A stretch of DNA of 49,210 nucleotides, taken from contig MGPS01000053.1 of assembly GCA_001797495.1 (NCBI GenBank), forward strand, positions 592-49,801. Direction: 5' to 3'. Positions within the stretch are counted from its first letter, which is position 1. Each line of letters begins with the position of its first letter. Shown here one piece after another: positions 8,476 through 16,775 of this stretch. The position numbers and the translations under genes were made by a program. Under the pieces are notes generated by a model. It did no database searches. It saw only the letters and a list, made by a program, of their open reading frames with translations, and was not told the origin of the DNA. Source of the DNA: Deltaproteobacteria bacterium GWC2_42_11. GTDB lineage: Bacteria > Desulfobacterota > GWC2-55-46 > UBA9637 > GWC2-42-11.

Positions 8476-10230
8476 TCACACCTCTATTATCAGCGGCAGG
8501 ATCACAGGTCTTCTTTCCAGTATCTTATTAAAATATCTCCGCAAAGACTTTCTTACTTCCTCTTTCACCTCTGCCCAGTCTGTTAATGCCTCTTTATTAA
8601 CACCGGCAAGGGTTTGAAGGACAATCCTTTTTGCCTCTTCAAGCAGTTCGGCGCTCTCTTCCTCAAACACAAGACCTCTCGTAATTATATCGGGCCCGTA
8701 TATAATTTCGCCTGTAGTTTGGTTTAATGCAATGACCGCAATGACAACACCGTCCTGTGAAAGGTGCAGCCTGTCTTTTAACACCATATTGCCGACATCT
8801 CCAACACCCTTGCCGTCAACAAATACCCTGCCTGATTCCACCCTGTCAGCCTTTGCAATCTTATCAGTGGTAACCTCAATAACATCACCGTCTTCTGCAA
8901 TTATAATGTTTTCAGAAGGTATGCCTATCCTCACGGCAAGTTGGGCATGTTTTATCAGGTGCCTGTATTCACCATGCACAGGTATAAAGAACTTCGGCTT
9001 TGTGAGATTGAGCATTATCTTCAATTCCTCCTGACTTGCATGGCCTGACACATGCACCTCTGAAACCTTTTCATATATGACCTCTGCACCGCGTCTGAAC
9101 AGATGGTTCATCATGTTTGATATTGCCTTTTCATTTCCCGGTATGAATTTTGAAGACAGGATTACTGTATCGCCTTTCAATATCTTGATATGCTTGTGGT
9201 CATCCATTGCCATCCTTGTAAGCGCTGACATTGGTTCACCCTGACTCCCTGTTGTGATGAGACAGACTTGTTCCGGCGGCAGGCTGTCCATCTCTTTAAG
9301 GTCAACTATCAGGTCATCAGGCGCCTTCAGGTAGCCAAGTTCCCTTGCAATCCTTACATTGGCAACCATGCTCTTACCATTGAGACACACCTTTCTCCCG
9401 AATTTCTGAGCAACATCCATTGCCTGCTGGACCCTGTGGATATTAGATGAGAATGCAGCAAGTATTATCCGTCCATGCGACTCTCTGAATATCTCTTCAA
9501 ATGTGTTGCCAATCTCCTTTTCGGAGACCGTGTAGCCCTCTTTTTCAACATTTGTTGAATCGGATAAAAGGACAAGCACCCCGTTTTCACCGTATTCGGA
9601 AAACCTTGCATAATCCAAAACCTCTCCATCAACAGGGGTCTGGTCAAGTTTAAAATCGCCTGTGTGTATGACAGCGCCGACAGGGGTTTTTATTGCAAGC
9701 CCAACACCGTCAACAATAGAATGGCTGACCCTTATAAACTCAATATCAAAATGACCTATTGAAACAGTCTGTCTTGGTTTTACCCGGATAAATTCAGTTG
9801 ACTTATCAAGATTAAATTCCTTAAGTTTTTCCTGTATAAACCCGATGGTAAGGGTTGTTGCATAGATTGGCGCCTTGATTTCATTTAACACAAACGGCAA
9901 AGCGCCGATATGGTCTTCATGCCCGTGTGTTATTACAAATGCCTTTACCTTTTCAATGTTTCTTTTAAGATATGAGATGTCAGGGATGACGATGTCTATG
10001 CCAAGCATGTAGTCTTCAGGAAACATGAGCCCGCAGTCTATAACAATGATGGAGTCTTCATACTCCACAACGAGCATATTCATGCCGATCTCGCCAAGAC
10101 CGCCAAGCGGTATGACGCGTAATCCCCCCTTGCTCTCCCCTTTAGAAAAGGGGGGTTGGGGGGGTTTTATGAATTGCGGATTTGGGACTTCGGATTGTGA
10201 ATTTACTGACGCATTTAAAGTGTCTGTCAT
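8476..10230 (-). CDS. rnj: Ribonuclease J
   Basis: RNase J is a metallo-beta-lactamase/beta-CASP nuclease with endo- and 5'-3' exonuclease activity in RNA decay. The 584-residue product has the zinc motif HGHEDHIGALP, further metal ligands in SHSIVDG and HTGDFKLD, the beta-CASP motif LLSDSTNVE, and HVSGHAS. The usual start, LRVIPLGGLGEIGMN, comes only at about residue 37. It is preceded by an extra N-terminus partly made of a repeat (10122-10169). No other start codon lies between, so ATG 10230 is used. That ATG overlaps the stop of the upstream gene (ATGA). It is convergent with the phosphotransferase gene, and I see no terminator in the 28-base gap. Confidence 0.95.
   Translation of the reverse strand: MTDTLNASVNSQSEVPNPQFIKPPQPPFSKGESKGGLRVIPLGGLGEIGMNMLVVEYEDSIIVIDCGLMFPEDYMLGIDIVIPDISYLKRNIEKVKAFVITHGHEDHIGALPFVLNEIKAPIYATTLTIGFIQEKLKEFNLDKSTEFIRVKPRQTVSIGHFDIEFIRVSHSIVDGVGLAIKTPVGAVIHTGDFKLDQTPVDGEVLDYARFSEYGENGVLVLLSDSTNVEKEGYTVSEKEIGNTFEEIFRESHGRIILAAFSSNIHRVQQAMDVAQKFGRKVCLNGKSMVANVRIARELGYLKAPDDLIVDLKEMDSLPPEQVCLITTGSQGEPMSALTRMAMDDHKHIKILKGDTVILSSKFIPGNEKAISNMMNHLFRRGAEVIYEKVSEVHVSGHASQEELKIMLNLTKPKFFIPVHGEYRHLIKHAQLAVRIGIPSENIIIAEDGDVIEVTTDKIAKADRVESGRVFVDGKGVGDVGNMVLKDRLHLSQDGVVIAVIALNQTTGEIIYGPDIITRGLVFEEESAELLEEAKRIVLQTLAGVNKEALTDWAEVKEEVRKSLRRYFNKILERRPVILPLIIEV
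10122..10169. repeat. GC-rich palindromic repeat at the 5' end of the RNase J gene
   Basis: Runs of C and G (CCCCCCTTGCTCTCCCC, then AAAAGGGGGGTTGGGGGGG) can fold back on each other. In the RNase J frame they encode KPPQPPFSKGESKGG. This PPFSKGG-type peptide is known to me as the translation of a common interspersed repeat. Confidence 0.7.
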
Positions 10231-10679
10231 AAAAGTTCTTTAATCTTCTCCATTGCCTCTTCAGGGGTTTTCACCTTTATAACGCCTTCTATATCCCATG
10301 TGTCAATGCCTATTACAACCTTTTCCATTTTGAGCGCTAGGGCAATTTCAGAAAGGGTTCCGTATTCTCCTGTAATTGCAACCACAATATCTGAACTTCT
10401 TACAACAATAACATTTCTTGCATGACTCAAGCCCGTTATTATCGGAATGTCTATGTGTGGATTTGCATCTTGTTTATCAAAACCCGGAAGTATCCCTATT
10501 GTAAGACCTCCTGCTTTTTTAGCACCCTTTGCCGCAGCCTCCATTACGCCGCCAAGCCCGCCGCAAACCAGAACAAAACCTGCCTCTGCAATGAGTTTTC
10601 CCATCCTTTCTGCAATACGGCTTATATTTTCATCACATGAACCTGCGCCGATAATGGCAATAATCCCTTTTTCAGGCAT
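10227..10679 (-). CDS. TIGR00725/LOG-family (SLOG superfamily) protein
   Basis: The 150-residue product has a Rossmann-like fold with the nucleotide-binding signature [20 protein letters not shown] and a later [13 protein letters not shown] loop. These mark the LOG-like (formerly lysine decarboxylase-like) TIGR00725 family. LOG proteins cleave cytokinin-type or AMP-type nucleotide monophosphates, but for this short subfamily the substrate is not known. It overlaps glyQ by 8 bases upstream and rnj by 4 downstream, so it is mid-operon. Confidence 0.85.
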   Translation of the reverse strand: MPEKGIIAIIGAGSCDENISRIAERMGKLIAEAGFVLVCGGLGGVMEAAAKGAKKAGGLTIGILPGFDKQDANPHIDIPIITGLSHARNVIVVRSSDIVVAITGEYGTLSEIALALKMEKVVIGIDTWDIEGVIKVKTPEEAMEKIKELL

Positions 10680-11559
10680 TATTCTTCTCCAGCAGCGGAA
10701 ACCCCATCTCTTCCCTTTTCTTCAGATACAAAACAGCACACTGCCTTGCAAGGTTTCTTACCCTTCCTATAAATCTTGTCCTCTCTGCAACGCTTATTGC
10801 ACCTCTGGCATCAAGGAGATTGAATGTATGCGAGCATTTGAGTGTATAGTCATATGCAGGGAGCACAAGTCCCTTTTCAATGAGTTTGAGAGATTCCTTT
10901 TCATACATATCAAAAAGATTAAAGAGCATGCTGCAATCTGCCTCAAGGAAATTATAATTTGAATACTCGACCTCACCCATAAAATGCACATCGCCGTATT
11001 TGACGCCCTTTGTCCATTCAATATCAAAGACACTGTCAACACCCTGCAGATACATTGTGATTCTCTCAAGTCCGTATGTTATCTCGCCTGAAACAGGTTT
11101 TAAATCAATGCCCCCTGCCTGCTGGAAATATGTAAACTGGGTAATCTCCATGCCGTCAAGCCAGACCTCCCAGCCAAGCCCCCATGCGCCGAGTGTTGGC
11201 GATTCCCAGTCATCCTCAACAAATCTTATATCATGCTCAAGAGGATTTATCCCGAGTTCTTTAAGACTCTTAAGATAAATATCCTGAATATCATCAGGGG
11301 ATGGTTTTAATATAACCTGAAACTGATAGTAATGCTGGAGTCTGTTCGGATTTTCTCCGTATCTGCCGTCAGTAGGCCTTCTTGACGGCTCAACATATGC
11401 TGCCTTCCACGGCTCTGGTCCCAAAACCCTCAAAAATGTTGCAGGGTTAAATGTGCCTGCACCTTTCTCCATATCATAAGGCTGCTGTATTATACACCCT
11501 TGCTTTGCCCAGAATTTTTGTAACATTAGAATTACATCCTGAAAATAGATTTTTTTCAC
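10672..11559 (-). CDS. glyQ: Glycyl-tRNA synthetase alpha subunit
   Basis: GlyQ carries the class II catalytic core of the bacterial alpha2beta2 enzyme that charges tRNA-Gly. The product (about 295 residues, normal length) shows [54 protein letters not shown] and [21 protein letters not shown] prefer GTG at 11559 because AAGGAG sits six bases before it; the in-frame TTG at 11565 would lie one base from the SD. glyS normally follows glyQ directly but here a LOG-family gene does, and no beta subunit is in the window. Confidence 0.95.
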   Translation of the reverse strand: MKKIYFQDVILMLQKFWAKQGCIIQQPYDMEKGAGTFNPATFLRVLGPEPWKAAYVEPSRRPTDGRYGENPNRLQHYYQFQVILKPSPDDIQDIYLKSLKELGINPLEHDIRFVEDDWESPTLGAWGLGWEVWLDGMEITQFTYFQQAGGIDLKPVSGEITYGLERITMYLQGVDSVFDIEWTKGVKYGDVHFMGEVEYSNYNFLEADCSMLFNLFDMYEKESLKLIEKGLVLPAYDYTLKCSHTFNLLDARGAISVAERTRFIGRVRNLARQCAVLYLKKREEMGFPLLEKNNA

Positions 11560-11645
11560 CTGCAACTCCTTGAATATAGGAATGACTTACTTTATAATCA
11601 AATAATCTCGTATTGTCAAAGTGAATTTATCACAGGCACTAATCC

Positions 11646-11674
11646 TTGACAACAGGCATCGCATGGAATAAACT
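11646..11674 (+). promoter_or_regulatory. Sigma-70-type promoter for the Na/Ca exchanger gene
   Basis: TTGACA and TAAACT are separated by exactly 17 bases. The start codon at 11689 lies only about 15 bases after the -10 box, so the 5' leader would be very short, and no SD is visible before the ATG. Confidence 0.5.
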
Positions 11675-11688
11675 CTTGCATAATATAT

Positions 11689-12705
11689 ATGACTCACGAC
11701 CTTATCACCCTTTTAATCTCCCTTGTTGTCATTGTAATCGCTGCAGAGATATTTACCAATGCTATTGAATCCCTCGGCGCCAAACTAAAGTTTTCTGAGG
11801 GTGTAACCGGCAGTATATTTGCAGCAGTAGGCACTGCCCTCCCTGAAACAATGGTGCCGCTTGTTGCTATTTTTGCAGGCAATTCTTCTAAAATAAGTGA
11901 AGAGGTTGGCGTTGGTGCCATACTCGGCGCCCCTTTCATGCTTTCAACCCTTGCCATGTTTCTGGCGGGTATGGCATCATGGTGGTATAAGGAAAAGAGG
12001 AAAAGGGCAGCAATACACTCCGAACACTCCGGACTCAAGCGAGATCTGGAGTTTTTCCTTTTTGTATTTTCTCTGGCATTTTTTGTGTCATTTACACCAG
12101 CAAACTGGCGGTTACTGCGTATATTTATCGCACTTGTGCTGGTCATCTCATATTTCTATTATGTCCTTGAGACCATAAAGGCAAGCAATGCCCTTGCAAA
12201 AAACGGTCATGCTACTGAAAAAAGCAAGAACCTTTATCTCTCTGCAATATTCAGAGAGCATATGTTTTTTGTGGTTGTCCAGTTGTTTATTGCCCTCATA
12301 CTCATAATATTAGGGGCAAAGGCATTTGTCGGAGGTATTGAACACCTTGCAAAACTCCTCAATATACCTGTAATTGCCCTATCGCTTCTCATCGTTCCAA
12401 TCGCCACGGAACTTCCGGAAAAGGTCAACAGCATCCTATGGATACGGCAGGGTAAGGACACTATGGCAATCGGTAATATCACAGGGGCAATGGTATTTCA
12501 GGGGAGCCTTCTTCCTGCGATAGGCATATTCCTTACACCGTGGACAATCAATTTGACAGTTACTGCAAGTAGTGTTATTACCATTGCTGCAGCCATGTGG
12601 TTATACATCCTTGCAATGAAAAAGATTAAGATGACACCGCTTTACCTTACTGCAAACGGTGTTTTATATGTTTTGTTTGTTGGTGTTGTGATATTCCGCA
12701 TTTAA
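11689..12705 (+). CDS. Sodium/calcium exchanger (CaCA) family membrane protein
   Basis: The 338-residue product has about ten hydrophobic segments in two halves, as expected for the internal repeat of cation/Ca2+ antiporters. The alpha-repeat signatures are GTALPETMVPLVAIF in the first half and ATELPEKVNSILW in the second; the acidic residues are the ion ligands in this family. A charged loop (about residues 95-120) separates the first helices. It is transcribed away from glyQ. Ion specificity cannot be read from the sequence. Confidence 0.85.
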   Translation: MTHDLITLLISLVVIVIAAEIFTNAIESLGAKLKFSEGVTGSIFAAVGTALPETMVPLVAIFAGNSSKISEEVGVGAILGAPFMLSTLAMFLAGMASWWYKEKRKRAAIHSEHSGLKRDLEFFLFVFSLAFFVSFTPANWRLLRIFIALVLVISYFYYVLETIKASNALAKNGHATEKSKNLYLSAIFREHMFFVVVQLFIALILIILGAKAFVGGIEHLAKLLNIPVIALSLLIVPIATELPEKVNSILWIRQGKDTMAIGNITGAMVFQGSLLPAIGIFLTPWTINLTVTASSVITIAAAMWLYILAMKKIKMTPLYLTANGVLYVLFVGVVIFRI

Positions 12706-12738
12706 TCAGGATGGCGTAATGACCGTATGAAACATTCA

Positions 12739-12754
12739 TGCCGACTTATCGGCA
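12739..12754. other. Small hairpin after the exchanger gene
   Basis: TGCCGA, CTTA, TCGGCA forms a perfect 6-bp stem with a 4-base loop. No T-run follows on the plus strand, so it is not a clear intrinsic terminator. It abuts MITE copy A. Confidence 0.45.
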
Positions 12755-12764
12755 CAAAGGGGCA

Positions 12765-12873
12765 TGAAAATATTGTTGCTGCCTGTCCCGCTGGCAAATC
12801 GTTTGGAAGGGAGGTTTTTAGAGGCTACGGGTTTGCAGGCGGGGCAGGCAGCAACAGCAAAAAGATATTTTCA
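12765..12873. repeat. MITE-like palindromic repeat, copy A
   Basis: Outer ends TGAAAATAT and ATATTTTCA are inverted, and inner arms CTGCCTGTCCCGC and GGCGGGGCAGGCAG are inverted. The left flank includes CACAAAGGGG, as in copy C. The centre holds TTTTTAGAGGCTACGGG. Related copies lie at 16776, 31253 and 33963. It supplies the first 37 codons of the longest frame of the next gene. Confidence 0.8.
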
Positions 12874-12874
12874 G

Positions 12875-13366
12875 ATGAAAAAGAGTGAAGGGTTCCTCAA
12901 ATTTATTATCATTGAAAAGTTTATCCTCGGAATAATATCTGTCTTATTATCTCTTGGGATTATAAGCCTCATAAACCATGACATGGAGAAGTTTGCGAAC
13001 AGCCTTGTTACCCTGTTTAATCTTGATATGGATAATTACTATATAGAAACCGCTATCGAAAAAATCGGGATGCTGGGGAACGGGACTATTATCGGGATTT
13101 CAATAGGCGTGATTTCTTACGGGACGCTCAACCTTGTAGAATCCTACGGACTGCACAAGAGGAAACGGTGGGCAGAATGGCTTACTGTAATCACAACAAC
13201 GCTGTTTATACCTTTTGAAATATATGAGATTGTCCAAGCGCTGACCCCTGTCCGCATTGGCGCATTGATACTTAACATTGCCATTGTCTATTACCTTGCA
13301 AAACACAAGGAACTGTTTAAAGGAAACGGTGTTCTGTCTCGCTTATTACAAAAATCAAAGCCTTAA
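12875..13366 (+). CDS. DUF2127 family membrane protein
   Basis: The 163-residue protein has about four hydrophobic segments and the family signature YGLHKRKRWAEWLTVITTT followed by LFIPFEIYEI. DUF2127 proteins are small inner-membrane proteins of unknown function. The frame stays open upstream to an ATG at 12764, but those 37 codons are MITE copy A read through. I therefore take ATG 12875 as the native start. No good SD is visible before either start, so the longer form cannot be excluded. Confidence 0.8.
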   Translation: MKKSEGFLKFIIIEKFILGIISVLLSLGIISLINHDMEKFANSLVTLFNLDMDNYYIETAIEKIGMLGNGTIIGISIGVISYGTLNLVESYGLHKRKRWAEWLTVITTTLFIPFEIYEIVQALTPVRIGALILNIAIVYYLAKHKELFKGNGVLSRLLQKSKP

Positions 13367-13559
13367 TCGTATTTTTTCTCTTCTTGTGTATTCCAAAAAA
13401 TTAGAACCACTGACGGAAGATCCCTTCGTGTAATAATTATAGGGTTCGGGAAAGAAAGATGGATTTGTTAAATAGAACCGTTGTCCATTTCTCCCGTCCC
13501 CATATTTCTATTTCTCACATATGTTTTGCCAATTTTGGGGGTATAGCCAGCCTTACTGC

Positions 13560-13632
13560 ACATAACGGCCGAGCTAACCAGTGCGAATGGAGCGAAGCGT
13601 AATGAGCATCGGTGTTGAGCGATTTGTTAGGG
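13560..13632 (-). other. Integron attC site 1 (hicBA cassette)
   Basis: Read on the minus strand, the site starts GCCCTAAC next to the hicA stop codon and ends GTTATGT, matching the R'' and R' core boxes. Imperfect inner arms (CAACACCGATGC against GCACTGGTTAG) give the folded shape. Position directly after the gene and on the same strand is what a cassette requires. Confidence 0.8.
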
Positions 13633-13633
13633 C

Positions 13634-13822
13634 TTACTTTATTTGTTTTATGCCAAGATCCTTGCATATCTTTCTTGCAAGGTTATCGTTGATTTCTGTA
13701 TGCCGTGGCACAGATGATCGTTTGTTTTGAACTGGATTCCACCACCACGAATGACGACTACCTTCTCTGATAAATTCACATCCTTGCGACCGTAAATACT
13801 TCTGGAGATCATTGCGTTTCAT
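13634..13822 (-). CDS. hicA: HicA-type mRNA interferase toxin (cassette-borne)
   Basis: The 62-residue product is a HicA/YcfA-like toxin with the double-stranded-RNA-binding-like fold. It shows GCEFIREGSRHSWWWNP, with the family's catalytic His after GS-R, and the VPRH motif. It would cleave mRNA unless bound by HicB. Its ATG overlaps the hicB stop (ATGA), an antitoxin-first order. The stop codon abuts attC site 1, so the pair fills one gene cassette. Confidence 0.88.
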   Translation of the reverse strand: MKRNDLQKYLRSQGCEFIREGSRHSWWWNPVQNKRSSVPRHTEINDNLARKICKDLGIKQIK

Positions 13823-14031
13823 ATTGCAATTTTTTCTTCTACATATCCAGTTCCTACCGCAGAGAGCGCGTCTTGACGATTGAACTCAAGTGCCTCTTTT
13901 AGAGTAGCTCGGAGGCTTTCCATTAACTCTTCACGAGTATGTTCTTGACAGTTTACGCCTGGAATTTCTTCTATCCATCCAATCCACCAATCACCCTCTT
14001 GCTTTACTATAGCAGTATATTCTGTATTCAT
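13819..14031 (-). CDS. hicB: HicB-type antitoxin (cassette-borne)
   Basis: The 70-residue product has the partial RNase-H-like HicB fold: YTAIVKQEGDWWIGWIEEIPG, then a conserved CQEHTREELMESL helix. It neutralises the HicA encoded just downstream. It lacks a C-terminal DNA-binding domain, so autoregulation by this protein is not evident. An SD (AAAGGGGGC) lies upstream. The next attC site begins about 70 bases upstream, consistent with the start of a cassette. Confidence 0.88.
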   Translation of the reverse strand: MNTEYTAIVKQEGDWWIGWIEEIPGVNCQEHTREELMESLRATLKEALEFNRQDALSAVGTGYVEEKIAI

Positions 14032-14098
14032 AATTTGCCCCCTTTCAGATATTATAATTATACCTTAAAATTCACTAATTCAGGTAGCTATATTTGTT

Positions 14099-14159
14099 GC
14101 CCTAACGTCCAAGCTCAGCCGCGCCGTTTTTCGGCGTCGGCTGGAGCGCATTGTTGGGC
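14099..14159 (-). other. Integron attC site 2
   Basis: On the minus strand the site runs from GCCCAAC to GTTAGGGC. In between, AGCCGACGCCG and CGGCGCGGCT form a long imperfect stem around a short loop. This is the classical 60-base-element shape. It lies just after the gene ending at 14182 and just before the hicBA cassette. Confidence 0.9.
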
Positions 14160-14181
14160 GGTTTCTGCGCTGCCATGTGGC

Positions 14182-14811
14182 TTACCAGCGCTCCCGGACA
14201 TTGCGGATCAACGAGTCAAGGAGATCATACCCAGCCCGAGCTGCCGCGTTGTCTCGTTCTTGGAGAAAATCGAGTGCACCGTGGATAGCGATGTTTCGAA
14301 GGTTGTAAAGCATCTCAAGTATATCGGCCCCAAATTCCGTTTGTGTGTTGGATTCAATTAAGCTAACAAGGCCACTAAGAGTCGTGACGGTTCGCAGCTC
14401 TTGAAGAGTCAGTTGTGCAAGTGCCCTCGTGGCCGACGAGATACTTATTGGCGGCGCCACTCGATAGAAACAGCAACCCGTTGCTCCGACACCCAAGGCC
14501 GGAAGGACTTGGTGAAGTGTTTCATCAAACACCATTCCGACCGGTGAGTCCAAGGCGCGGTGGTGAGCATCGTAGGCATCGCGAAACTGTTCTCGCGTGA
14601 GTGTAAGCGCATGGGTCTGACGAACACGTCGGTCTGATCCGGTGCGCCAAGGCCTGTTGATTCGCGGTTCGAGTGTAGGTGAACTCTCAGCGGCCCGGAA
14701 GAAGACTGAGATCACGTTGTCCGCAGCGAATCGTGGATAACTGCCTCCGTAACCGTCCGTGACACGATGTGGGTAGTTATACGCCGAGGCATGTATCACA
14801 CATCGACCCAC
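14182..14811 (-). CDS. Cassette-borne hypothetical protein, C-terminal part of a frameshifted gene
   Basis: This 209-residue frame starts at a GTG inside the end of the frame at 14796-14984. I do not recognise the family, and no membrane segment or signal peptide is visible. The end (DILEMLYNLRNIAIHGALDFL) is helical and resembles HEPN-like or other nucleic-acid-linked C-termini only in a general way. Base composition is clearly richer in GC than the flanking host genes, which fits acquisition. Removal of one GT from the GTGTG tract near the junction would join both frames as STWVD-VIHASAYN. I therefore think this is the larger part of one broken gene. Confidence 0.6.
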   Translation of the reverse strand: MGRCVIHASAYNYPHRVTDGYGGSYPRFAADNVISVFFRAAESSPTLEPRINRPWRTGSDRRVRQTHALTLTREQFRDAYDAHHRALDSPVGMVFDETLHQVLPALGVGATGCCFYRVAPPISISSATRALAQLTLQELRTVTTLSGLVSLIESNTQTEFGADILEMLYNLRNIAIHGALDFLQERDNAAARAGYDLLDSLIRNVRERW

Positions 14812-14984
14812 GTTGACAACTCCGGAGCCGCTTTCAAAGAATCAAGACACCCGCGGTCATTTTGCTGCCGGGTGTGCGCGAAGAACCAATGGTTGAAAAT
14901 CGCCCAGAGCCGCTGATATTCGGATACCCAATCAGCTTCCCGGTAGCGTCGTCTCAAGTCGTCAAAGTGTAGTCCATTCGTCAT
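14796..14984 (-). CDS. Cassette-borne hypothetical protein, N-terminal part of the same frameshifted gene
   Basis: The 62-residue frame begins at ATG 14984, close after a GTTAGGC core site. It contains DWVSEYQRLWAIFNHWFFAH and ends WVDV at a TGA. It overlaps the frame at 14182-14811 by 16 bases. The overlap holds GTGTG, a likely slippage spot. The two parts share the same GC-rich composition. A natural two-gene overlap is possible but less likely. Confidence 0.55.
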   Translation of the reverse strand: MTNGLHFDDLRRRYREADWVSEYQRLWAIFNHWFFAHTRQQNDRGCLDSLKAAPELSTWVDV

Positions 14985-14993
14985 TATCTATCC

Positions 14994-15000
14994 GCCTAAC
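14994..15000 (-). other. Cassette entry core site (GTTAGGC)
   Basis: GTTAGGC fits the GTTRRRY core. It precedes the first cassette gene by 10 bases, but the bases beyond it (15001-15180) show no attC fold, so it marks the proximal end of the array. It could be an attI remnant or a secondary insertion point. Confidence 0.55.
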
Positions 15001-15180
15001 ATTTATTTTTATGCTACAGCAACATTTGTAAGGGAATATATCATAAAAGTAAAACGGTTCAAAGGTCTCTTTGTATATATTCTGAAAAGTCTTGTTTAGT
15101 GCAGTATAATATTTAAAATTTAAAGGTTTATGTTGCAGCAGTATAATTTACATGAAAATTATATTGAACGGATCTAATTT

Positions 15181-15202
15181 CAAATCCCGAAAGCGGGATT
15201 TG
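15181..15202. terminator. Hairpin after the NCS2 permease gene
   Basis: CAAATCCCG, AAAG, CGGGATTTG makes a perfect 9-bp stem with a 4-base loop, two bases beyond the permease stop. No strong T-run follows on the minus strand, so it may terminate weakly or protect the mRNA 3' end. Between it and 15000 I see no gene. Confidence 0.45.
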
Positions 15203-15204
15203 AG

Positions 15205-16758
15205 TCAAAAGGTTTCCTTTTCCTGTTTTGATTTCCATGAGCCGAGTATTAAAAATATAACTGCTATACCGAGATACCCCAGAACAAACTGCCATGTATA
15301 TGCCGGACCATAGGCATTGATTATTACACCATCAACTATTTTGTAGCCGTGCATAAGTCCTGTTGCGCTTACGATTGCGGCAGTAATTGCCCAGCCGACA
15401 GCAGCGCGGTAATGTTTTTCAATCAAGGCGACTGTCATGGCAGCCAAAATCATTGATGTAAATATAAAGCCCCTTTCAAGAGAGATAAGTCCTGCAATTG
15501 GCAATTGGCTCGTAAGGGCAGGAAGCCCTGTTGCCCCTATATTTGTCCCTGCTGCCCGAAGCCCGTTTTCTATCATAAGAAGCCCCCATGCTGCCATAGC
15601 AGGGAAGAACCCTACTATTACTGCAGGAGCATGATTTCTTGGTGTTGCCTGAAATGCCTGAGATGCTATTGTTACACCAATCCACAACAAGATTGCAGCG
15701 CCTGCCTCAACAGGTATAAGGGCGCTTACAAAACCAACAAGCCCAAGAAGGCACAGGATTGTAATGACAATACCGTTTGCAACAGAATAGCCTGCACCAG
15801 CACCCATCCCTTTCCACCCGGGGTGCCCTATATAAATCGTTGTGGGGAAAACACTGCCAAAACATGCTGCGGCAATAGTCCCTATCCCGTTTGCTGAAAG
15901 TGAACTTCTGACAGGATATGTATCGCCTGCTGCTTCAGCACTTTCAAGATTCTGCAAAGAGCCGATAAGGTTGAACAGCCCCATTGGTATGATAACAGGC
16001 AGAAACGTTATCATATAAGGTGAAACCACAGTGCTTAACAGGTCTGAAATGTATGAAGAGGGGAGTTGTAAATTTATATTAAAGGCATTTGCAAGGGCAG
16101 TGCTGTCCATCCTGCCAAACATCCATGCAAGAAGTGTCCCTGATATTACTGCTACAAAACCAGCAGGGACCTTTGCAGGCAGGTAAATCCCGCCTATATA
16201 TTGCAGGAAAATAAATGCAAGGGGTGCAAAACCTACCAGCGGGTCATCAAAGATGCGGAAACAGAAATCCATGGAAATAAATGTTATGGCTATACCTGCA
16301 AGTGTGGCAAGCAGCGCAGCGCGAGGCGTTACCCTCTTTACCCATCCTGCCACAAACGCCCCGCCGAATTCTATTATCCCTGAGCCAAGACATGCAGCAA
16401 GTCCTACCCTCCATGCTAGTTCCACATCCTTTGTCTGTTCTACTACAGGCTTCATCACAAAGAGGATATAGGCAAAGAGCGATACGGTATTTACACCGTA
16501 AGGCAGGGCAGTTACATGCTTTTGTCCTGTGCGTAAGAAAAGTGAACGTGCCTGAAATGCGTAAAACATATTTCCAACCAGAAGGCTCACTGCCACACCG
16601 GGCAATATCCTTCCGTAAATCAGTTCCCCGGGCATACCCAGAACCTTATCACAAAGAAGAGAGATGAGGATTAACTGGATAAGGTTGTCAACAAAAAGCC
16701 CGAAGAAGCCGTCTAGGTCCCCCTTCTCCCACCATTTAAATCTGTTTATGGTGTCCAT
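15205..16758 (-). CDS. NCS2-type (xanthine/uracil permease family) transporter
   Basis: The 517-residue product has about 12 to 14 hydrophobic segments. It resembles the NCS2/AzgA-like branch of nucleobase permeases: TALPYGVNTVSLFAYILFV near residue 83 and a conserved glycine-rich stretch (PMGLFNLIGSLQNLESAEAAG) near residue 260. Such proteins import nucleobases with protons across the inner membrane. The branch starting DxxxxxxWWEKGDLDGFFGL is poorly characterised, so the substrate is open. A weak SD precedes ATG 16758. It stands alone between integron cassettes and MITE copy B. Confidence 0.75.
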   Translation of the reverse strand: MDTINRFKWWEKGDLDGFFGLFVDNLIQLILISLLCDKVLGMPGELIYGRILPGVAVSLLVGNMFYAFQARSLFLRTGQKHVTALPYGVNTVSLFAYILFVMKPVVEQTKDVELAWRVGLAACLGSGIIEFGGAFVAGWVKRVTPRAALLATLAGIAITFISMDFCFRIFDDPLVGFAPLAFIFLQYIGGIYLPAKVPAGFVAVISGTLLAWMFGRMDSTALANAFNINLQLPSSYISDLLSTVVSPYMITFLPVIIPMGLFNLIGSLQNLESAEAAGDTYPVRSSLSANGIGTIAAACFGSVFPTTIYIGHPGWKGMGAGAGYSVANGIVITILCLLGLVGFVSALIPVEAGAAILLWIGVTIASQAFQATPRNHAPAVIVGFFPAMAAWGLLMIENGLRAAGTNIGATGLPALTSQLPIAGLISLERGFIFTSMILAAMTVALIEKHYRAAVGWAITAAIVSATGLMHGYKIVDGVIINAYGPAYTWQFVLGYLGIAVIFLILGSWKSKQEKETF

Positions 16759-16775
16759 CTGTTTTATATTTGTCC

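Noticed and set aside
13560-15000. CRISPR-like array
   Set aside because: The hairpins are attC sites of different length and sequence separated by genes; no regular repeat-spacer pattern exists anywhere in the window.
15001-15204. Integrase or attI region next to array 1
   Set aside because: No tyrosine recombinase frame is present; the next gene is a permease. Only the GTTAGGC core can be supported.
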